A program made the translations under genes and the position numbers. Shown here piece after piece: positions 23,957-32,670 of a stretch of DNA of 64,000 nt. The first letter of the stretch is position 1, and the number at the start of each line of letters is the position of its first letter. Source of the DNA: Nocardia araoensis NBRC 100135 (GTDB lineage: Bacteria > Actinomycetota > Actinomycetes > Mycobacteriales > Mycobacteriaceae); contig NZ_BAFR01000002.1 in the NCBI RefSeq assembly GCF_000308435.1, positions 27,688 through 91,687 on the forward strand. Reading direction: 5' to 3'. Below the pieces are notes generated by a model. It did not search any database. It was not told the origin of the DNA and saw only the letters and a program-made list of their open reading frames with translations.

Positions 23957-25837
23957 ATGTCTAGGCTATTCGTCGTGCGAGGAATCGGGTCTCGCGGCGA
24001 TACCCGAACCCGGGTGCGGGCCGCGTCTGCGCTGGCGACGGCTATGGTCATGGCTCGGACCACCGGGGCGTTCTACGTCATGGGCGGGGTGCTCGGTCTA
24101 CTGATCACCGCCATCGCCCCTGGTGAGGAGGGTAATCGTCCGCTGGTAGGCGGGGCGGCAGCGGTGGCGCTGGTGCTCGGTCTCACGCTGCTCGCCTGGG
24201 GGCCGCGGCTGCCGCATTCGATCCACCACGTCTACGTGGCGATCGCGACGGTGCTGGTGACGATCGCGGTGCATTCGTTCCCGAACACCGTGGGCGCGAT
24301 CAGCCTCGCGGCGTTCTATGTCTTCATCGCGTGCGATGCCGCGCTGTTCTTCGCCTGGTCGCAGGCCGCCGCCCATATCGCGTTCGCCTTGGCGCTGTGC
24401 CTGTGGGTGCTGCCCGCGCGGCCGGTGACGCCCGGGCTGCCGTGGTGGTCGGGCTTGATTCCGGCCGGTGTGACCTTCGGTGTCGGCGTCGTCGTCGGAA
24501 TCCTGACCAGGATGGCGTCCGAAGCCGATATCGACGTGCTCACCGGTCTGCTCAACCGGCGTGGCTTCGACCGGGCGCTGAACACCGCTATCCAGCAGGC
24601 CACCAGGTCCGGGCACGGACTCGCGCTGGTGCTGGTCGACCTGGACCGCTTCCAGAAGATCAACGACCATCTCGGGCACCGCGCCGGTGACGCCGTCCTG
24701 CAGCGGGTGGCCGACACCTGGTCGAAACTGCTGGCCCCCGATCAGCGCCTGGCGCGCTACGGCGGTGACGCGTTCGCCTTGCTGCTGCCGAACACCACCG
24801 AGCAGGCTGCGATCCTGCTCACCGAACAGCTACGCGCCGCGGTGACCACCGGCTGCTCGGCCGGTGTGACGTCCTGGCAGCCGGGCGAATCCGGGTCCCT
24901 GCTGGTCAGCCGCGCTGACGTCGGCCTGTACCGGGCCAAGCAGGCCGGACGCAACCGGACGGTGCTGGAGTCCTCCCGGCAGCTGCCGCTGGCGGTGGAG
25001 CTGCGCGAGGCGATCGACCGCGGCGCACTGGACGTGCACTACCAGCCGATCGTCAGCCTGACCGAGGGCGGCGGCAAGGCGGTCGGTGTGGAGGCGCTGC
25101 TGCGCTGGTCGTCGAGCGCGCAACCGGATGTCACCACCGAGGGCCTGATCCGCGTCGCCGAGGAATACGACCTCATCGCCGATCTGGACGAGCTGGTGCT
25201 GCGCCGGGCCTGCGCGGACGCCGCGCGGTTGCAGGAGACCTTCGCTCAGCTGGATCTGACGCTGAACGTCAACGTCAGCGGGCTGGAGCTGGCCGAGACC
25301 GGTTACGCCGACCGGGTGGCGGGCATTCTCGCCGCCACGGGATGGCCCGCCGATCAGCTGGTGCTCGAGGTGACCGAGAGCGAACTGGCCGCCGAATCGC
25401 AGACCGCGATCGAGAATCTGCATACCTTGCGCGACCGAGGTGTGCGCATCGCCATCGACGACTTCGGCACCGGGTACTCCTCGCTGAGCCGGCTGGCCAC
25501 GCTGCCCAGCGATATCCTCAAGGTCGACCAGTCCTTCGTCGCCGCGATCCGCTCGGACTCGCCCGCGCCGCCCTTGCTCGGCGTGATCGCCGCGCTCTCC
25601 AACGCGCTGGACCTGCAGGTCATCGCCGAGGGCGTGGAGACCGAATACCAGGCCGCCGTGCTCACCGAACTGGGCTTCGCGCTCGCGCAGGGCTATCACT
25701 ACAGCGATTCGCATCCGGTGTCGGAGCTGATCAGCGACCTCAACGAGAACAAGGGCCGGATCGGCCCCGGCGTCACCGACGGTGAGCTGGGCGACGGCGA
25801 TTCTGTTCCCGCGAACGGCTGGGTGCCGCTGCCCTGA
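23957..25837 (+). CDS. Membrane GGDEF-EAL protein, predicted c-di-GMP phosphodiesterase
   Basis: A 626-residue protein with about six transmembrane helices (35-185), a GGDEF domain (190-335) and an EAL domain (345-600). The GGDEF active-site loop reads GGDAF (269-273), losing the catalytic acidic residue, and no RxxD inhibitory site is seen, so cyclase activity is doubtful. The EAL domain keeps EALLRW (379-384), the Asn of NVNVSG, TES (473-475), DDFG (501-504), Lys522, Glu558 and Gln578, so hydrolysis of c-di-GMP is expected. The degenerate GGDEF may bind GTP as a regulator. The ATG at 23957 follows AGGGGGA. Confidence 0.92.
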   Translation: MSRLFVVRGIGSRGDTRTRVRAASALATAMVMARTTGAFYVMGGVLGLLITAIAPGEEGNRPLVGGAAAVALVLGLTLLAWGPRLPHSIHHVYVAIATVLVTIAVHSFPNTVGAISLAAFYVFIACDAALFFAWSQAAAHIAFALALCLWVLPARPVTPGLPWWSGLIPAGVTFGVGVVVGILTRMASEADIDVLTGLLNRRGFDRALNTAIQQATRSGHGLALVLVDLDRFQKINDHLGHRAGDAVLQRVADTWSKLLAPDQRLARYGGDAFALLLPNTTEQAAILLTEQLRAAVTTGCSAGVTSWQPGESGSLLVSRADVGLYRAKQAGRNRTVLESSRQLPLAVELREAIDRGALDVHYQPIVSLTEGGGKAVGVEALLRWSSSAQPDVTTEGLIRVAEEYDLIADLDELVLRRACADAARLQETFAQLDLTLNVNVSGLELAETGYADRVAGILAATGWPADQLVLEVTESELAAESQTAIENLHTLRDRGVRIAIDDFGTGYSSLSRLATLPSDILKVDQSFVAAIRSDSPAPPLLGVIAALSNALDLQVIAEGVETEYQAAVLTELGFALAQGYHYSDSHPVSELISDLNENKGRIGPGVTDGELGDGDSVPANGWVPLP

Positions 25838-26007
25838 TTCCGTTCGACGGCCGCCGAGCGGTAATTCCCTTGACGTCGTGAGGCAGGGATCGCCATGCTG
25901 ACGGCATGCGGTTGCTCGTCTACGCCTATTGATTCGCTGGATCGACGCGCGCCCGTCGGACGGGTAGCGCGCGTACTTTCAGCCTGCGCTCGCTGACGGT
26001 TCGGGCG

Positions 26008-27384
26008 GTGCTTTTCAAAAGCACCGGTGAACTGATTCCGCTGTACGCGCTGTATGCCCTGCTGTTCGCCGATCACGGCATGAGCACGGGGCAGATCTCC
26101 TTGCTGTTCGCCATCTGGTCGGCGACCTCGTTCCTGCTCGAGGTGCCCTCCGGTGCGTGGGCCGATACGGTTTCCCGGCGTGGGCTGCTCGTGCTCAGCG
26201 GCGTCTTGCTGACGGCTGGCTTCGCGCTCTGGACGGTGGCGCCGTCCTTCGAGGGCTTCGCCGCCGGATTCGTGCTGTGGGGTACCTCGGGCGCCCTGGC
26301 CTCCGGCACCTTCGAGGCACTGCTGTACGACGATCTCGCTGCCCGCGGTGCCTCGTCGACGTATCCGCGCATCCTCGGCTACACCCGTGCGGGTGCGGAA
26401 ACCGCCGTCGTCGTCGCGATCGTCGCCGCGACGCCGTTGTATCTGGTGGGTGGCTATGCCCTTGTCGGCTGGTCCAGCGTCGCTCTGGCTGCCGTGCACA
26501 CGCTGGTCGCGCTGTCGCTGCCCACCGCGCCGAAGGCGGTGTCCGCAGCGGACGTCGATGATCTCGAAGAGGAGGAGTCGGCATCCTCCGCGCCGGCCGG
26601 TGATGCGCCCGGCCGCGGTTTCGCGAGCCACTCCGCGCAAGTCCCCGCGCCGGGGCCGGACGCGGATGGAAACGGTTCCGTCGCGGTGATCGAGGGATGC
26701 GACGAGGCAGGGGAGCCCGCGGCGTTCCCCTCGGAGACCTCCGCGGCACACTCGAGACCGTTCGCGCGATACCTCACCATGCTGAAAGCCGGTGTGGGCG
26801 AAGCGCTTCGGGTGCGGGTGGTGCGCTACGGCGTGCTGCTGGAGGCGCTGCTGTTCGGGATCACGGCGTTCGACGAGTATTTCGCACTGCTGGCGGAGGA
26901 GGCGGGTGTGTCGACGGCCGTCGTGCCACTGCTGGTCGGCCTCACCGTGCTCGGTTCGCTGACCGGTTCGGTGCTGGCGGGCCGCACCGAAGGGATGTCC
27001 GGCCGGACGATGTCGATCGCGGTGGGCGTCGCGGGCCTGCTCTTCCTCGGCGGCGCACTGATCGCCGGCCTCGCGACCGGTCGTCCGGACGCGGTGTACC
27101 TGCTGACCGGCCTCGGCTTCGCGTCGATCGGAATCTCCTACGGCATCGTCTACAACGCGGGCATCGTCGCGGCCGCCCGCCTCCAAGACGCCATCGAGGG
27201 TCCCGCCCGAGCCACCGTCACCTCGGTCTCCGGCCTGCTGGGCGAGGTGATCGCCCTAGCGGTCTTCGGCTTCGCCGCCCTGGTCACCCTCCACGCCCCC
27301 ATCTCCACCCTCCTGGCCCTGCTCGGCGCCTCCATCCTCGCCATCGCCGCCCTCACCCCTCGCTGGCTCCCACCCCGCCACTGA
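26008..27384 (+). CDS. Major facilitator superfamily transporter
   Basis: A 458-residue MFS protein with about 12 hydrophobic helices split into two halves by a long hydrophilic, acidic/Ala-Pro loop (about 178-250). The motif-A-like loop after helix 2 reads GAWADTVSRRGLL and the second-half counterpart GRTEGMSGRTM. Substrate unknown; drug or metabolite efflux is the usual inference. The start is uncertain: translation similarity seems to extend upstream (the codons before the GTG read SLRSLTVRA), but no ATG, GTG or TTG lies between the in-frame stop near 25931 and the GTG at 26008. Confidence 0.78.
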   Translation: MLFKSTGELIPLYALYALLFADHGMSTGQISLLFAIWSATSFLLEVPSGAWADTVSRRGLLVLSGVLLTAGFALWTVAPSFEGFAAGFVLWGTSGALASGTFEALLYDDLAARGASSTYPRILGYTRAGAETAVVVAIVAATPLYLVGGYALVGWSSVALAAVHTLVALSLPTAPKAVSAADVDDLEEEESASSAPAGDAPGRGFASHSAQVPAPGPDADGNGSVAVIEGCDEAGEPAAFPSETSAAHSRPFARYLTMLKAGVGEALRVRVVRYGVLLEALLFGITAFDEYFALLAEEAGVSTAVVPLLVGLTVLGSLTGSVLAGRTEGMSGRTMSIAVGVAGLLFLGGALIAGLATGRPDAVYLLTGLGFASIGISYGIVYNAGIVAAARLQDAIEGPARATVTSVSGLLGEVIALAVFGFAALVTLHAPISTLLALLGASILAIAALTPRWLPPRH

Positions 27385-27452
27385 TTGCGAGTGGCACACC
27401 ATCGAGAGCTCTCTCGCGAAATGCCGCAGTGATGTACCACTCGACGATTGGG

Positions 27453-27458
27453 TAGCGT
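27453..27458 (+). promoter_or_regulatory. -10 element of leaderless DMT transporter promoter
   Basis: TAGCGT is followed by seven bases and GTG at 27466. Confidence 0.5.
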
Positions 27459-27465
27459 GCGGGGG

Positions 27466-28407
27466 GTGCGGTTGGGGCTGGTTGCGGGGTTCGGGATCGG
27501 CGCTGGGGTAGCGGTGCAGGGGCGGATCAATGGTGCGTTGGGGGCGCGGCTGGAGGATGGGGTTGCCGCGGCGACGATCAGTTTCGGGGTGGGATTGGTC
27601 GTGTTGGGGGTGGCGTTCGCGGTGAGTGGGCGGCTGCGGGACGGTGGGCGGCGGGTGCGGTTGGCTTTGGCCGAGGGCGGGCTGCGGCCGTGGCAGTTGC
27701 TCGGGGGGCTCTGCGGCGCGTTCTTCGTCGCGTGTCAAGGGTTGACGGTCGCGGCGATCGGCGTCACCGCGTTCACCGTGGCGACCGTCGCGGGGCAGTT
27801 GCTCAGCAGCCTGGCCGTCGACCGGCTCGGGCTCGGTCCGAGCGGGCGGACGCCCGTCACAGGGGTACGTCTCGTGGGTGCGGCGCTCGGGGTGACGGCG
27901 GTGCTGGTGGCCGGATTCGGACACCAGCGCGCAAACGGCGGTCTCTCGGTGCCCGATGCCCTGCGCGGTGCGCCGACCGCGCTGCTGATCGTGCTGCCCG
28001 CGCTGGCGGGTATCGGCCTGGCCTGGCAGCAGGCGGTGAACGGCAAGGTCGGTGCGGTCGGCGGAGCGCTGTCGGCGGCGATGGTCAATTTCTGCGTCGG
28101 CCTGGCGGCACTGCTGGTCATCGAGGCCGTTGTCCTCGCGCTTTCGGGCGGCCCGGCCGGATTTCCGACCGAGCCATGGCTCTATCTCGGCGGGTTCATC
28201 GGCGTCGCCTTCATCGCCCTCGCCGCCCTCGCGGTCCGCTGGATCGGCGTTCTGCTGCTCGGGCTCACCTCGGTGGCGGGGCAATTGCTGGCCTCCGTGA
28301 TCCTCGACGTGCTCACCCCGACCAGCGCGGGGTTGTCCGCCACGGCGATCGTCGGCTGTGCGCTGACGTTCGTCGCGGTCGCCATCGCCACTCGGTCGCA
28401 GTCCTGA
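27466..28407 (+). CDS. DMT-superfamily transporter of the YdcZ (DUF606) type
   Basis: A 313-residue protein with ten hydrophobic helices in two homologous five-helix halves, the fused DUF606/YdcZ architecture. The repeat is visible: GIGAGVAVQGRINGALGARL in the first half corresponds to AGIGLAWQQAVNGKVGAVGGAL in the second, and each half ends with a TAGQLLSS/SVAGQLLAS-type helix. It probably exports or imports a small metabolite; the substrate is unknown. Of several possible starts I prefer the GTG at 27466, placed for a leaderless mRNA. The next gene follows 55 bases downstream on the same strand. Confidence 0.85.
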   Translation: MRLGLVAGFGIGAGVAVQGRINGALGARLEDGVAAATISFGVGLVVLGVAFAVSGRLRDGGRRVRLALAEGGLRPWQLLGGLCGAFFVACQGLTVAAIGVTAFTVATVAGQLLSSLAVDRLGLGPSGRTPVTGVRLVGAALGVTAVLVAGFGHQRANGGLSVPDALRGAPTALLIVLPALAGIGLAWQQAVNGKVGAVGGALSAAMVNFCVGLAALLVIEAVVLALSGGPAGFPTEPWLYLGGFIGVAFIALAALAVRWIGVLLLGLTSVAGQLLASVILDVLTPTSAGLSATAIVGCALTFVAVAIATRSQS

Positions 28408-28462
28408 GAACACTCGCCGAGTCGTTCATGTCCGAAGCGCATGAATGTGGGAGGGTGCGCTC

Positions 28463-29488
28463 ATGCTGATCGAATACGGTGTCTGGGTTTCGCGGCTCGG
28501 CCTGAGTGTCGTGTTCGGGCTGTCGGCGTGGGGCAAGCTGACGGATCGCGGCGCGGCGCGGCAGGCGGTGAATGATTTCGGGGTGCCGCTGCGCTGGGCG
28601 CCCGCGGTGGCCTTGGGACTGCCGATCGCCGAGGCGATGATCGCGGTCGGCGTGCTGCTTCCGTGGGTTTGCGGCCCGGCGGCGCTTGCGGCGCTGTTGC
28701 TGCTCGCCGTGTTCACCACGGTGATCGCGCGCTTGCTGCGCCGCGGCGAGCATCCTTCCTGTTCCTGCTTCGGCGCCGCGAGCACCGCGCCGATCGGGCC
28801 GAAAACGCTGGTGCGCAACGGTCTTCTCGCGGTGCTCGCGGTGGCTGTCGGTATCGGCGCGCAGACACATCCGCGCGTGCCGATGGACCTGCCCGCCGAC
28901 AACGCGATCGGCTGCGCGGTGGTCGCCGCCGTGGTCGCGGTGCTGGTGTGGTTGACGGGTCAGCTGCGCGTGCTGCGCCGCCGGGTGGACGAGCAGGCGT
29001 TGTCGACGCTGGGGGCGGAGGGTTTGCCGGTCGGCGCGGTCGCGCCGGAATTCGAACTGTTCGGCCCCGAGGGAGCGAAGACCACGCTCGAGGACCTGCT
29101 CGCCCCGGCGAGGTCGGTGCTGCTGGTCTTCGTGCATCCCGGCTGCGAGCTGTGTGCTGCGCTGGCCAGGGAACTTCCCCGCTGGCGCGCGCGAACCGGT
29201 GACGCCCTCGCGATCGTCGCGGTCGGGAACGGCGATGCCGCCGAGCAAGCCGCGTGGGGAGCCGAGCACGGGTTGGGCGATATCCCCTCGCTCGTACAAC
29301 AGGGCAACGAAGCGGCATTGCGCTACCGGGTGCGCGGTACGCCGTCCGCCGTGCTGATCGATCCCGAGGGACGTATCGCCGCGCCGGTGGCCAGAGGAGG
29401 CATCGCGATCCGCGAGTTGATCAGCACGGTGCGGACAGCGCCGCGCAAGATGGTGCGCGACAAGATCCCGGCCGGTGCCGCGCGTTAG
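28463..29488 (+). CDS. MauE-like membrane domain fused to thioredoxin-like (redoxin) domain
   Basis: A 341-residue two-domain thiol-redox protein. Residues 1 to about 170 form a MauE/DoxX-like bundle with four to five helices, including AWGKLTDRGAARQAV and the CSCFG motif (Cys100, Cys102). Residues about 185-320 form a redoxin domain with the active-site GCELC (Cys228, Cys231) and the cis-proline region RGTPSAVLIDPEGRI. MauE and MauD-type proteins normally form separate partners in disulfide formation for methylamine dehydrogenase; here they are one chain, so a membrane oxidase-thioredoxin relay is likely. The ATG follows GGGAGG. No mau genes are nearby. Confidence 0.85.
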   Translation: MLIEYGVWVSRLGLSVVFGLSAWGKLTDRGAARQAVNDFGVPLRWAPAVALGLPIAEAMIAVGVLLPWVCGPAALAALLLLAVFTTVIARLLRRGEHPSCSCFGAASTAPIGPKTLVRNGLLAVLAVAVGIGAQTHPRVPMDLPADNAIGCAVVAAVVAVLVWLTGQLRVLRRRVDEQALSTLGAEGLPVGAVAPEFELFGPEGAKTTLEDLLAPARSVLLVFVHPGCELCAALARELPRWRARTGDALAIVAVGNGDAAEQAAWGAEHGLGDIPSLVQQGNEAALRYRVRGTPSAVLIDPEGRIAAPVARGGIAIRELISTVRTAPRKMVRDKIPAGAAR

Positions 29489-29583
29489 TTTCGGGGCGTA
29501 CCTCTTTTCTGCCTCCGAGACCGACCCCAGTCCGGTTATCCACTGGTTAGCAAATTTCTAGCAAATCATCGGCGGTGCGCCGA

Positions 29584-29589
29584 TAGGAT
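29584..29589 (+). promoter_or_regulatory. Candidate -10 element upstream of the BP74-like gene
   Basis: TAGGAT lies 65 bases before the ATG of the 29655 gene; a direct repeat TAGCAAAT flanks the region upstream (about 29549-29570). No clear -35. Confidence 0.3.
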
Positions 29590-29654
29590 CGACTCGCACC
29601 GGTGCGGAATTCGCCATCCATCAACCACAGACCCATCGACAAGAGGGGATAGAC

Positions 29655-29996
29655 ATGGCGCTCTTCGCATTCACCGACTACTCCGGCAAAGAGTTCATCA
29701 TCCAGCTGACCAACGAGCAGCGGATCGCCGAGGCACGCCGCATCCTGTCGGGTGACGAGCAGATGTCCGTGCACGTCATGGGCCGGATCCGGAAGATGCC
29801 CGCCCCCTACAACCCGGGCTGGGACTTCCATCTGGACCCCGACACCATCACCTTCTTCACCATGGCGATCGAGGTCTGCGACGCCAGCATCATGTACGTG
29901 AACGACCATCTGGACGAGGCGTGCGGCGCGTTCCTGCCGGGCTGCTTCTGGTGTCCGTGGTCGTCGAAGCTGACCCGCGAGGTCGCCGACCGGTAA
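29655..29996 (+). CDS. Small BP74 N-terminal-domain-like protein
   Basis: A 113-residue soluble protein: FAFTDYSGKEFIIQLTN, AEARRILSGDEQMSVHVMGRI, PAPYNPGWDFHLDP, FFTMAIEVCDASIMYVNDHL and ending GCFWCPWSSKLTREV. This resembles the N-terminal domain of BP74, a calmodulin-binding protein of Dictyostelium, which also occurs as a short protein in Streptomyces and other actinobacteria; the assignment is from memory of the motif pattern. The biochemical role in bacteria is not known. There is no signal peptide. Start supported by a GAGGGG ribosome site. Convergent with the Rieske gene across a hairpin. Confidence 0.65.
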   Translation: MALFAFTDYSGKEFIIQLTNEQRIAEARRILSGDEQMSVHVMGRIRKMPAPYNPGWDFHLDPDTITFFTMAIEVCDASIMYVNDHLDEACGAFLPGCFWCPWSSKLTREVADR

Positions 29997-30010
29997 TCGG
30001 TCGGCAAACG

Positions 30011-30042
30011 CTTCCGGCCGACGGGGAACCGCCGGCCGGAAG
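30011..30042. terminator. Hairpin between convergent genes
   Basis: CTTCCGGCCG (30011-30020) pairs with CGGCCGGAAG (30033-30042) across a 12-base loop, between two convergent stops. Confidence 0.55.
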
Positions 30043-30050
30043 TCTCGCGG

Positions 30051-31589
30051 TCAGTCCAACTTGCGCGAGCGCAGCTCGTGGCCCTTGGAGGTCTTGCACC
30101 GTCCCGACTCCAGGTCCCACTGCCAGCCGTGCAGGTTGCAGGTCAGAGTATTGCCTTCCACCACACCGAATTTCGACAGATCCGCCTTCAGGTGCGGGCA
30201 GCGCCGCTGCACCTCCCAGCCGCTGAGTTCGGTGGAGGCCGAGTCGTCGTGCGCCTCGGAGAACCAGCCGTCGGCGTAGGCGATCCGCTCGTCGGTGAGG
30301 CACTTGAAGAACGTGTAGAGGAACTCGTTGTATCCGCCGATGCGCCAGGCCTGGAAGCGGGTGGACAGGAAAATGGTGTTCACCCAGTCTGGTTCCCGGT
30401 CGCGCAGCACCGTGCGCACCAGTTCCGGAGCGATGCGGAAGCCGTAGCGGTAGCGGCCCTCGCCCTCCACCGGCTCGCGCACCGTGCGCGTGGGGAAGTC
30501 CAGCACGACGGTTTCCTCCCCGATCACCAAGCCGACCGGGTAGCCGATGCCGTCGCAGATCACGTCGCTCTGCGCCATGATCGGCTCGAAGAGTTTCCGC
30601 AGCGGCTCCAGCAGCGAGCCATCGCCGCGCTCCCAGGTCGCCTTCTCGGCCTCCAGCACCGGGGCGAGGCGCTGCGCCATCCGTTCGATGTACTCGGCCT
30701 TGTTGTCGTAGATCTCCGCGGGGTCGCTCGGGTGGGTGAGGGTCAGTTCGGCGCCGCGCACGTCGGCGACCGAGCCGGGGATCATCAGGATCCCGCCCGC
30801 GTTGCCGTGGATCTCCATCTGCTCGAGGAACACCTTCTGGTCGGGGAAGATGTTGCCCTCGTCACCGCGATCGTCGTTGAGGTAGCGCAACTCGTCGTCC
30901 AGGAACACCGGCGGACCCGCCGACGGCACCACCCAGGTCGCGCCGACCTGCTCGATGTAGCTGCGGGCCCGGTCCATGCCGCGCTGACGCTTCTGCTTGC
31001 CGAAGTTCGACTTGGTGCGGGCCGGGATGTCGTAGACCATCGGGTACCAGATCGCGCCCGAGTACTGCAGCAGGTGGATGTCGACGTGGCCGAAGGCGTC
31101 GTGCAGCACGTCCATGTCCACCGGACGGGCGTCGTTCATGTTGAAGCAGGTGGTCTCGCCGTCGGAGACCACGAGGCCGGAGTCGCCGATCGGGCCGTCG
31201 GCGGGCGCGCGCAGCGCGATGATCATGACGTCCAGGTCCCCGCCTGGGCCGGTCACCGTGTGCTTGACCGAGTCCTCGGTCTCGAAGAACTTGTGGAAGC
31301 CCAGCTGTTCGAGCTCGCGGCGCAGGTCCGGCACGGGATAGTCCGGCAGCAGCACGGTGGCGTCCTTGTTCACGTGCTCGGCCAGCGTCTTCGCGTCGAA
31401 GTGGTCGCGGTGCAGGTGCGAGACGTAGAGGAAGTCGCATGCGCCCAGCTCGTCCCAGTCCAGCTGGGTGTTGTCGGGGAACGGGAACCAGGAACCGAAG
31501 TACGCGGGGTTCACCCAGGGATCGCAAAGGATCGACCCGGCCGCGGTGCGGATGTGGAATCCGGCGTGTCCGACGCTGGTGATCTGCAC
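30051..31589 (-). CDS. Metallo-beta-lactamase fold protein with C-terminal Rieske domain (Rv3818-like)
   Basis: A 512-residue protein. The N-terminal MBL-fold domain has the metal motif HLHRDH (58-63) after VQITSVGHAGFHIRTAAGSILCDPW. The C-terminal region (about 450-505) is a Rieske [2Fe-2S] domain with C-P-H, 17 residues, then C-N-L-H. A middle region of about 200 residues is unassigned. MBL plus Rieske also occurs in CMP-Neu5Ac hydroxylase-like and UlaG-like proteins, so an iron-sulfur-dependent oxygenase or hydrolase is possible; the substrate is unknown. M. tuberculosis Rv3818 has the same layout and place. The GTG at 31589 follows GGAGGAG. Confidence 0.88.
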   Translation of the reverse strand: MQITSVGHAGFHIRTAAGSILCDPWVNPAYFGSWFPFPDNTQLDWDELGACDFLYVSHLHRDHFDAKTLAEHVNKDATVLLPDYPVPDLRRELEQLGFHKFFETEDSVKHTVTGPGGDLDVMIIALRAPADGPIGDSGLVVSDGETTCFNMNDARPVDMDVLHDAFGHVDIHLLQYSGAIWYPMVYDIPARTKSNFGKQKRQRGMDRARSYIEQVGATWVVPSAGPPVFLDDELRYLNDDRGDEGNIFPDQKVFLEQMEIHGNAGGILMIPGSVADVRGAELTLTHPSDPAEIYDNKAEYIERMAQRLAPVLEAEKATWERGDGSLLEPLRKLFEPIMAQSDVICDGIGYPVGLVIGEETVVLDFPTRTVREPVEGEGRYRYGFRIAPELVRTVLRDREPDWVNTIFLSTRFQAWRIGGYNEFLYTFFKCLTDERIAYADGWFSEAHDDSASTELSGWEVQRRCPHLKADLSKFGVVEGNTLTCNLHGWQWDLESGRCKTSKGHELRSRKLD

Positions 31590-31631
31590 TAGCTGCTCCT
31601 CCTGCTGTTTACCAGCCAACCAGGGTAGTAG

Positions 31632-32594
31632 TTACGGCGAGACATCGCCGATGCAGTAGCCGTCCGTCCCGGAGCGCAAGGTGAAGGTGCGGGTTTGCGT
31701 CACACCGGAGGAGTTGGTCACCGGCACGAGCACCGCGATGTAGTCGGTGTTCACCTGCTCCGACCGGATCTGCTGGTCGGCGAACTCGGTGGCCCCGGTC
31801 AGCACGCCCTGGTTGTTCGCCAGCGGCGCGGGGCTCGGACGCCCGGTGCCCTTGGGATCCCAGGTCGCCGGGGACGCCTTACAGATCAGAGGGTAGTCGC
31901 CTTCTTTGTCGGCGGGGTCGAGCGGAGTGCCGACGAAGCGGGACAGGTACCGGCGCACGGTGTGCCGGGCGTCGGCGTCGTTGTAGGCGATCTCCGCACC
32001 GGCCGTCGCGACGCGCGGACAGGCGTAGCCGGTCTCGATCTCGGCGCGCTGGACGGCGACGGTGGTGGCCGGGCTCTTCCAGACGACGGTGTCCTCGGTC
32101 GCCGTGCCGGGCTGGGCCAACGCGGTGAGGACGGCCTGCTGGTCGCCGTACATCTCGGCCACGTTCCTGGGCGCGATGGCCCAGCACTTCTCCTGCATCT
32201 CGGCGATGGTGTGCGAGCGCAGGTCGGCGGCCCAGCGCCGCATCGCCGGTGCGGCGGCGGGCAGTCCAGCGACCGCGCCGACCGGTGGAGCGTCGGCGGG
32301 GACCGGCGCAAGCGCGGAGGTGCTCGGCGGGGGCGTGGCCGGGACGGCGGCGGGCGGCGTGGTGCGAGCGGCCGCCTGCGGCGGGGTCTCCTCCGGAATG
32401 CCGACGACGGAGTCGCATCCGGTCAGCGCGATCGCCGCGATCAGGGCCGAGCCGCCGACCAGCGCGGCGCGGGTCGCTCGCCCGGCCCGGTTCCGCTCGC
32501 GTGCTGCACTGCGGTCGTACTCGCGCGGTACCGATCGGGCGCGTTCCACTTCGACGATCCTCTTCTCTCCGGACGTGCGGTCGGGGCTGCTCAT
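31632..32594 (-). CDS. Putative lipoprotein of unknown function
   Basis: A 320-residue exported protein. A long basic N-region (1-45) precedes a hydrophobic stretch ALVGGSALIAAIA and the lipobox LTGC with Cys60. A Pro/Ala/Thr-rich linker (70-115) follows, then a folded domain with four cysteines (EKCWAI, YACPRV, PLICKA, DGYCIG) that probably form disulfides. The C-terminal part ITNSSGVTQTRTFTLRSG-like strands suggest an NTF2/Mce-associated-like domain, but I cannot assign a family. It is divergent from the acyltransferase pair. The ATG follows GAGG. No enzymatic motif is seen. Confidence 0.7.
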   Translation of the reverse strand: MSSPDRTSGEKRIVEVERARSVPREYDRSAARERNRAGRATRAALVGGSALIAAIALTGCDSVVGIPEETPPQAAARTTPPAAVPATPPPSTSALAPVPADAPPVGAVAGLPAAAPAMRRWAADLRSHTIAEMQEKCWAIAPRNVAEMYGDQQAVLTALAQPGTATEDTVVWKSPATTVAVQRAEIETGYACPRVATAGAEIAYNDADARHTVRRYLSRFVGTPLDPADKEGDYPLICKASPATWDPKGTGRPSPAPLANNQGVLTGATEFADQQIRSEQVNTDYIAVLVPVTNSSGVTQTRTFTLRSGTDGYCIGDVSP

Positions 32595-32670
32595 GCGTCC
32601 TCGCTCCGGCGCGGCGCGCGGTGGCGGCGAACTGCCGATGGGGACGAGCAGCGACTACGCTAGCGGACTT

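Noticed and set aside
29536..29544. Single TTATCCACT DnaA-box-like 9-mer
   Set aside because: A lone single-mismatch copy is expected by chance; there is no cluster around it.
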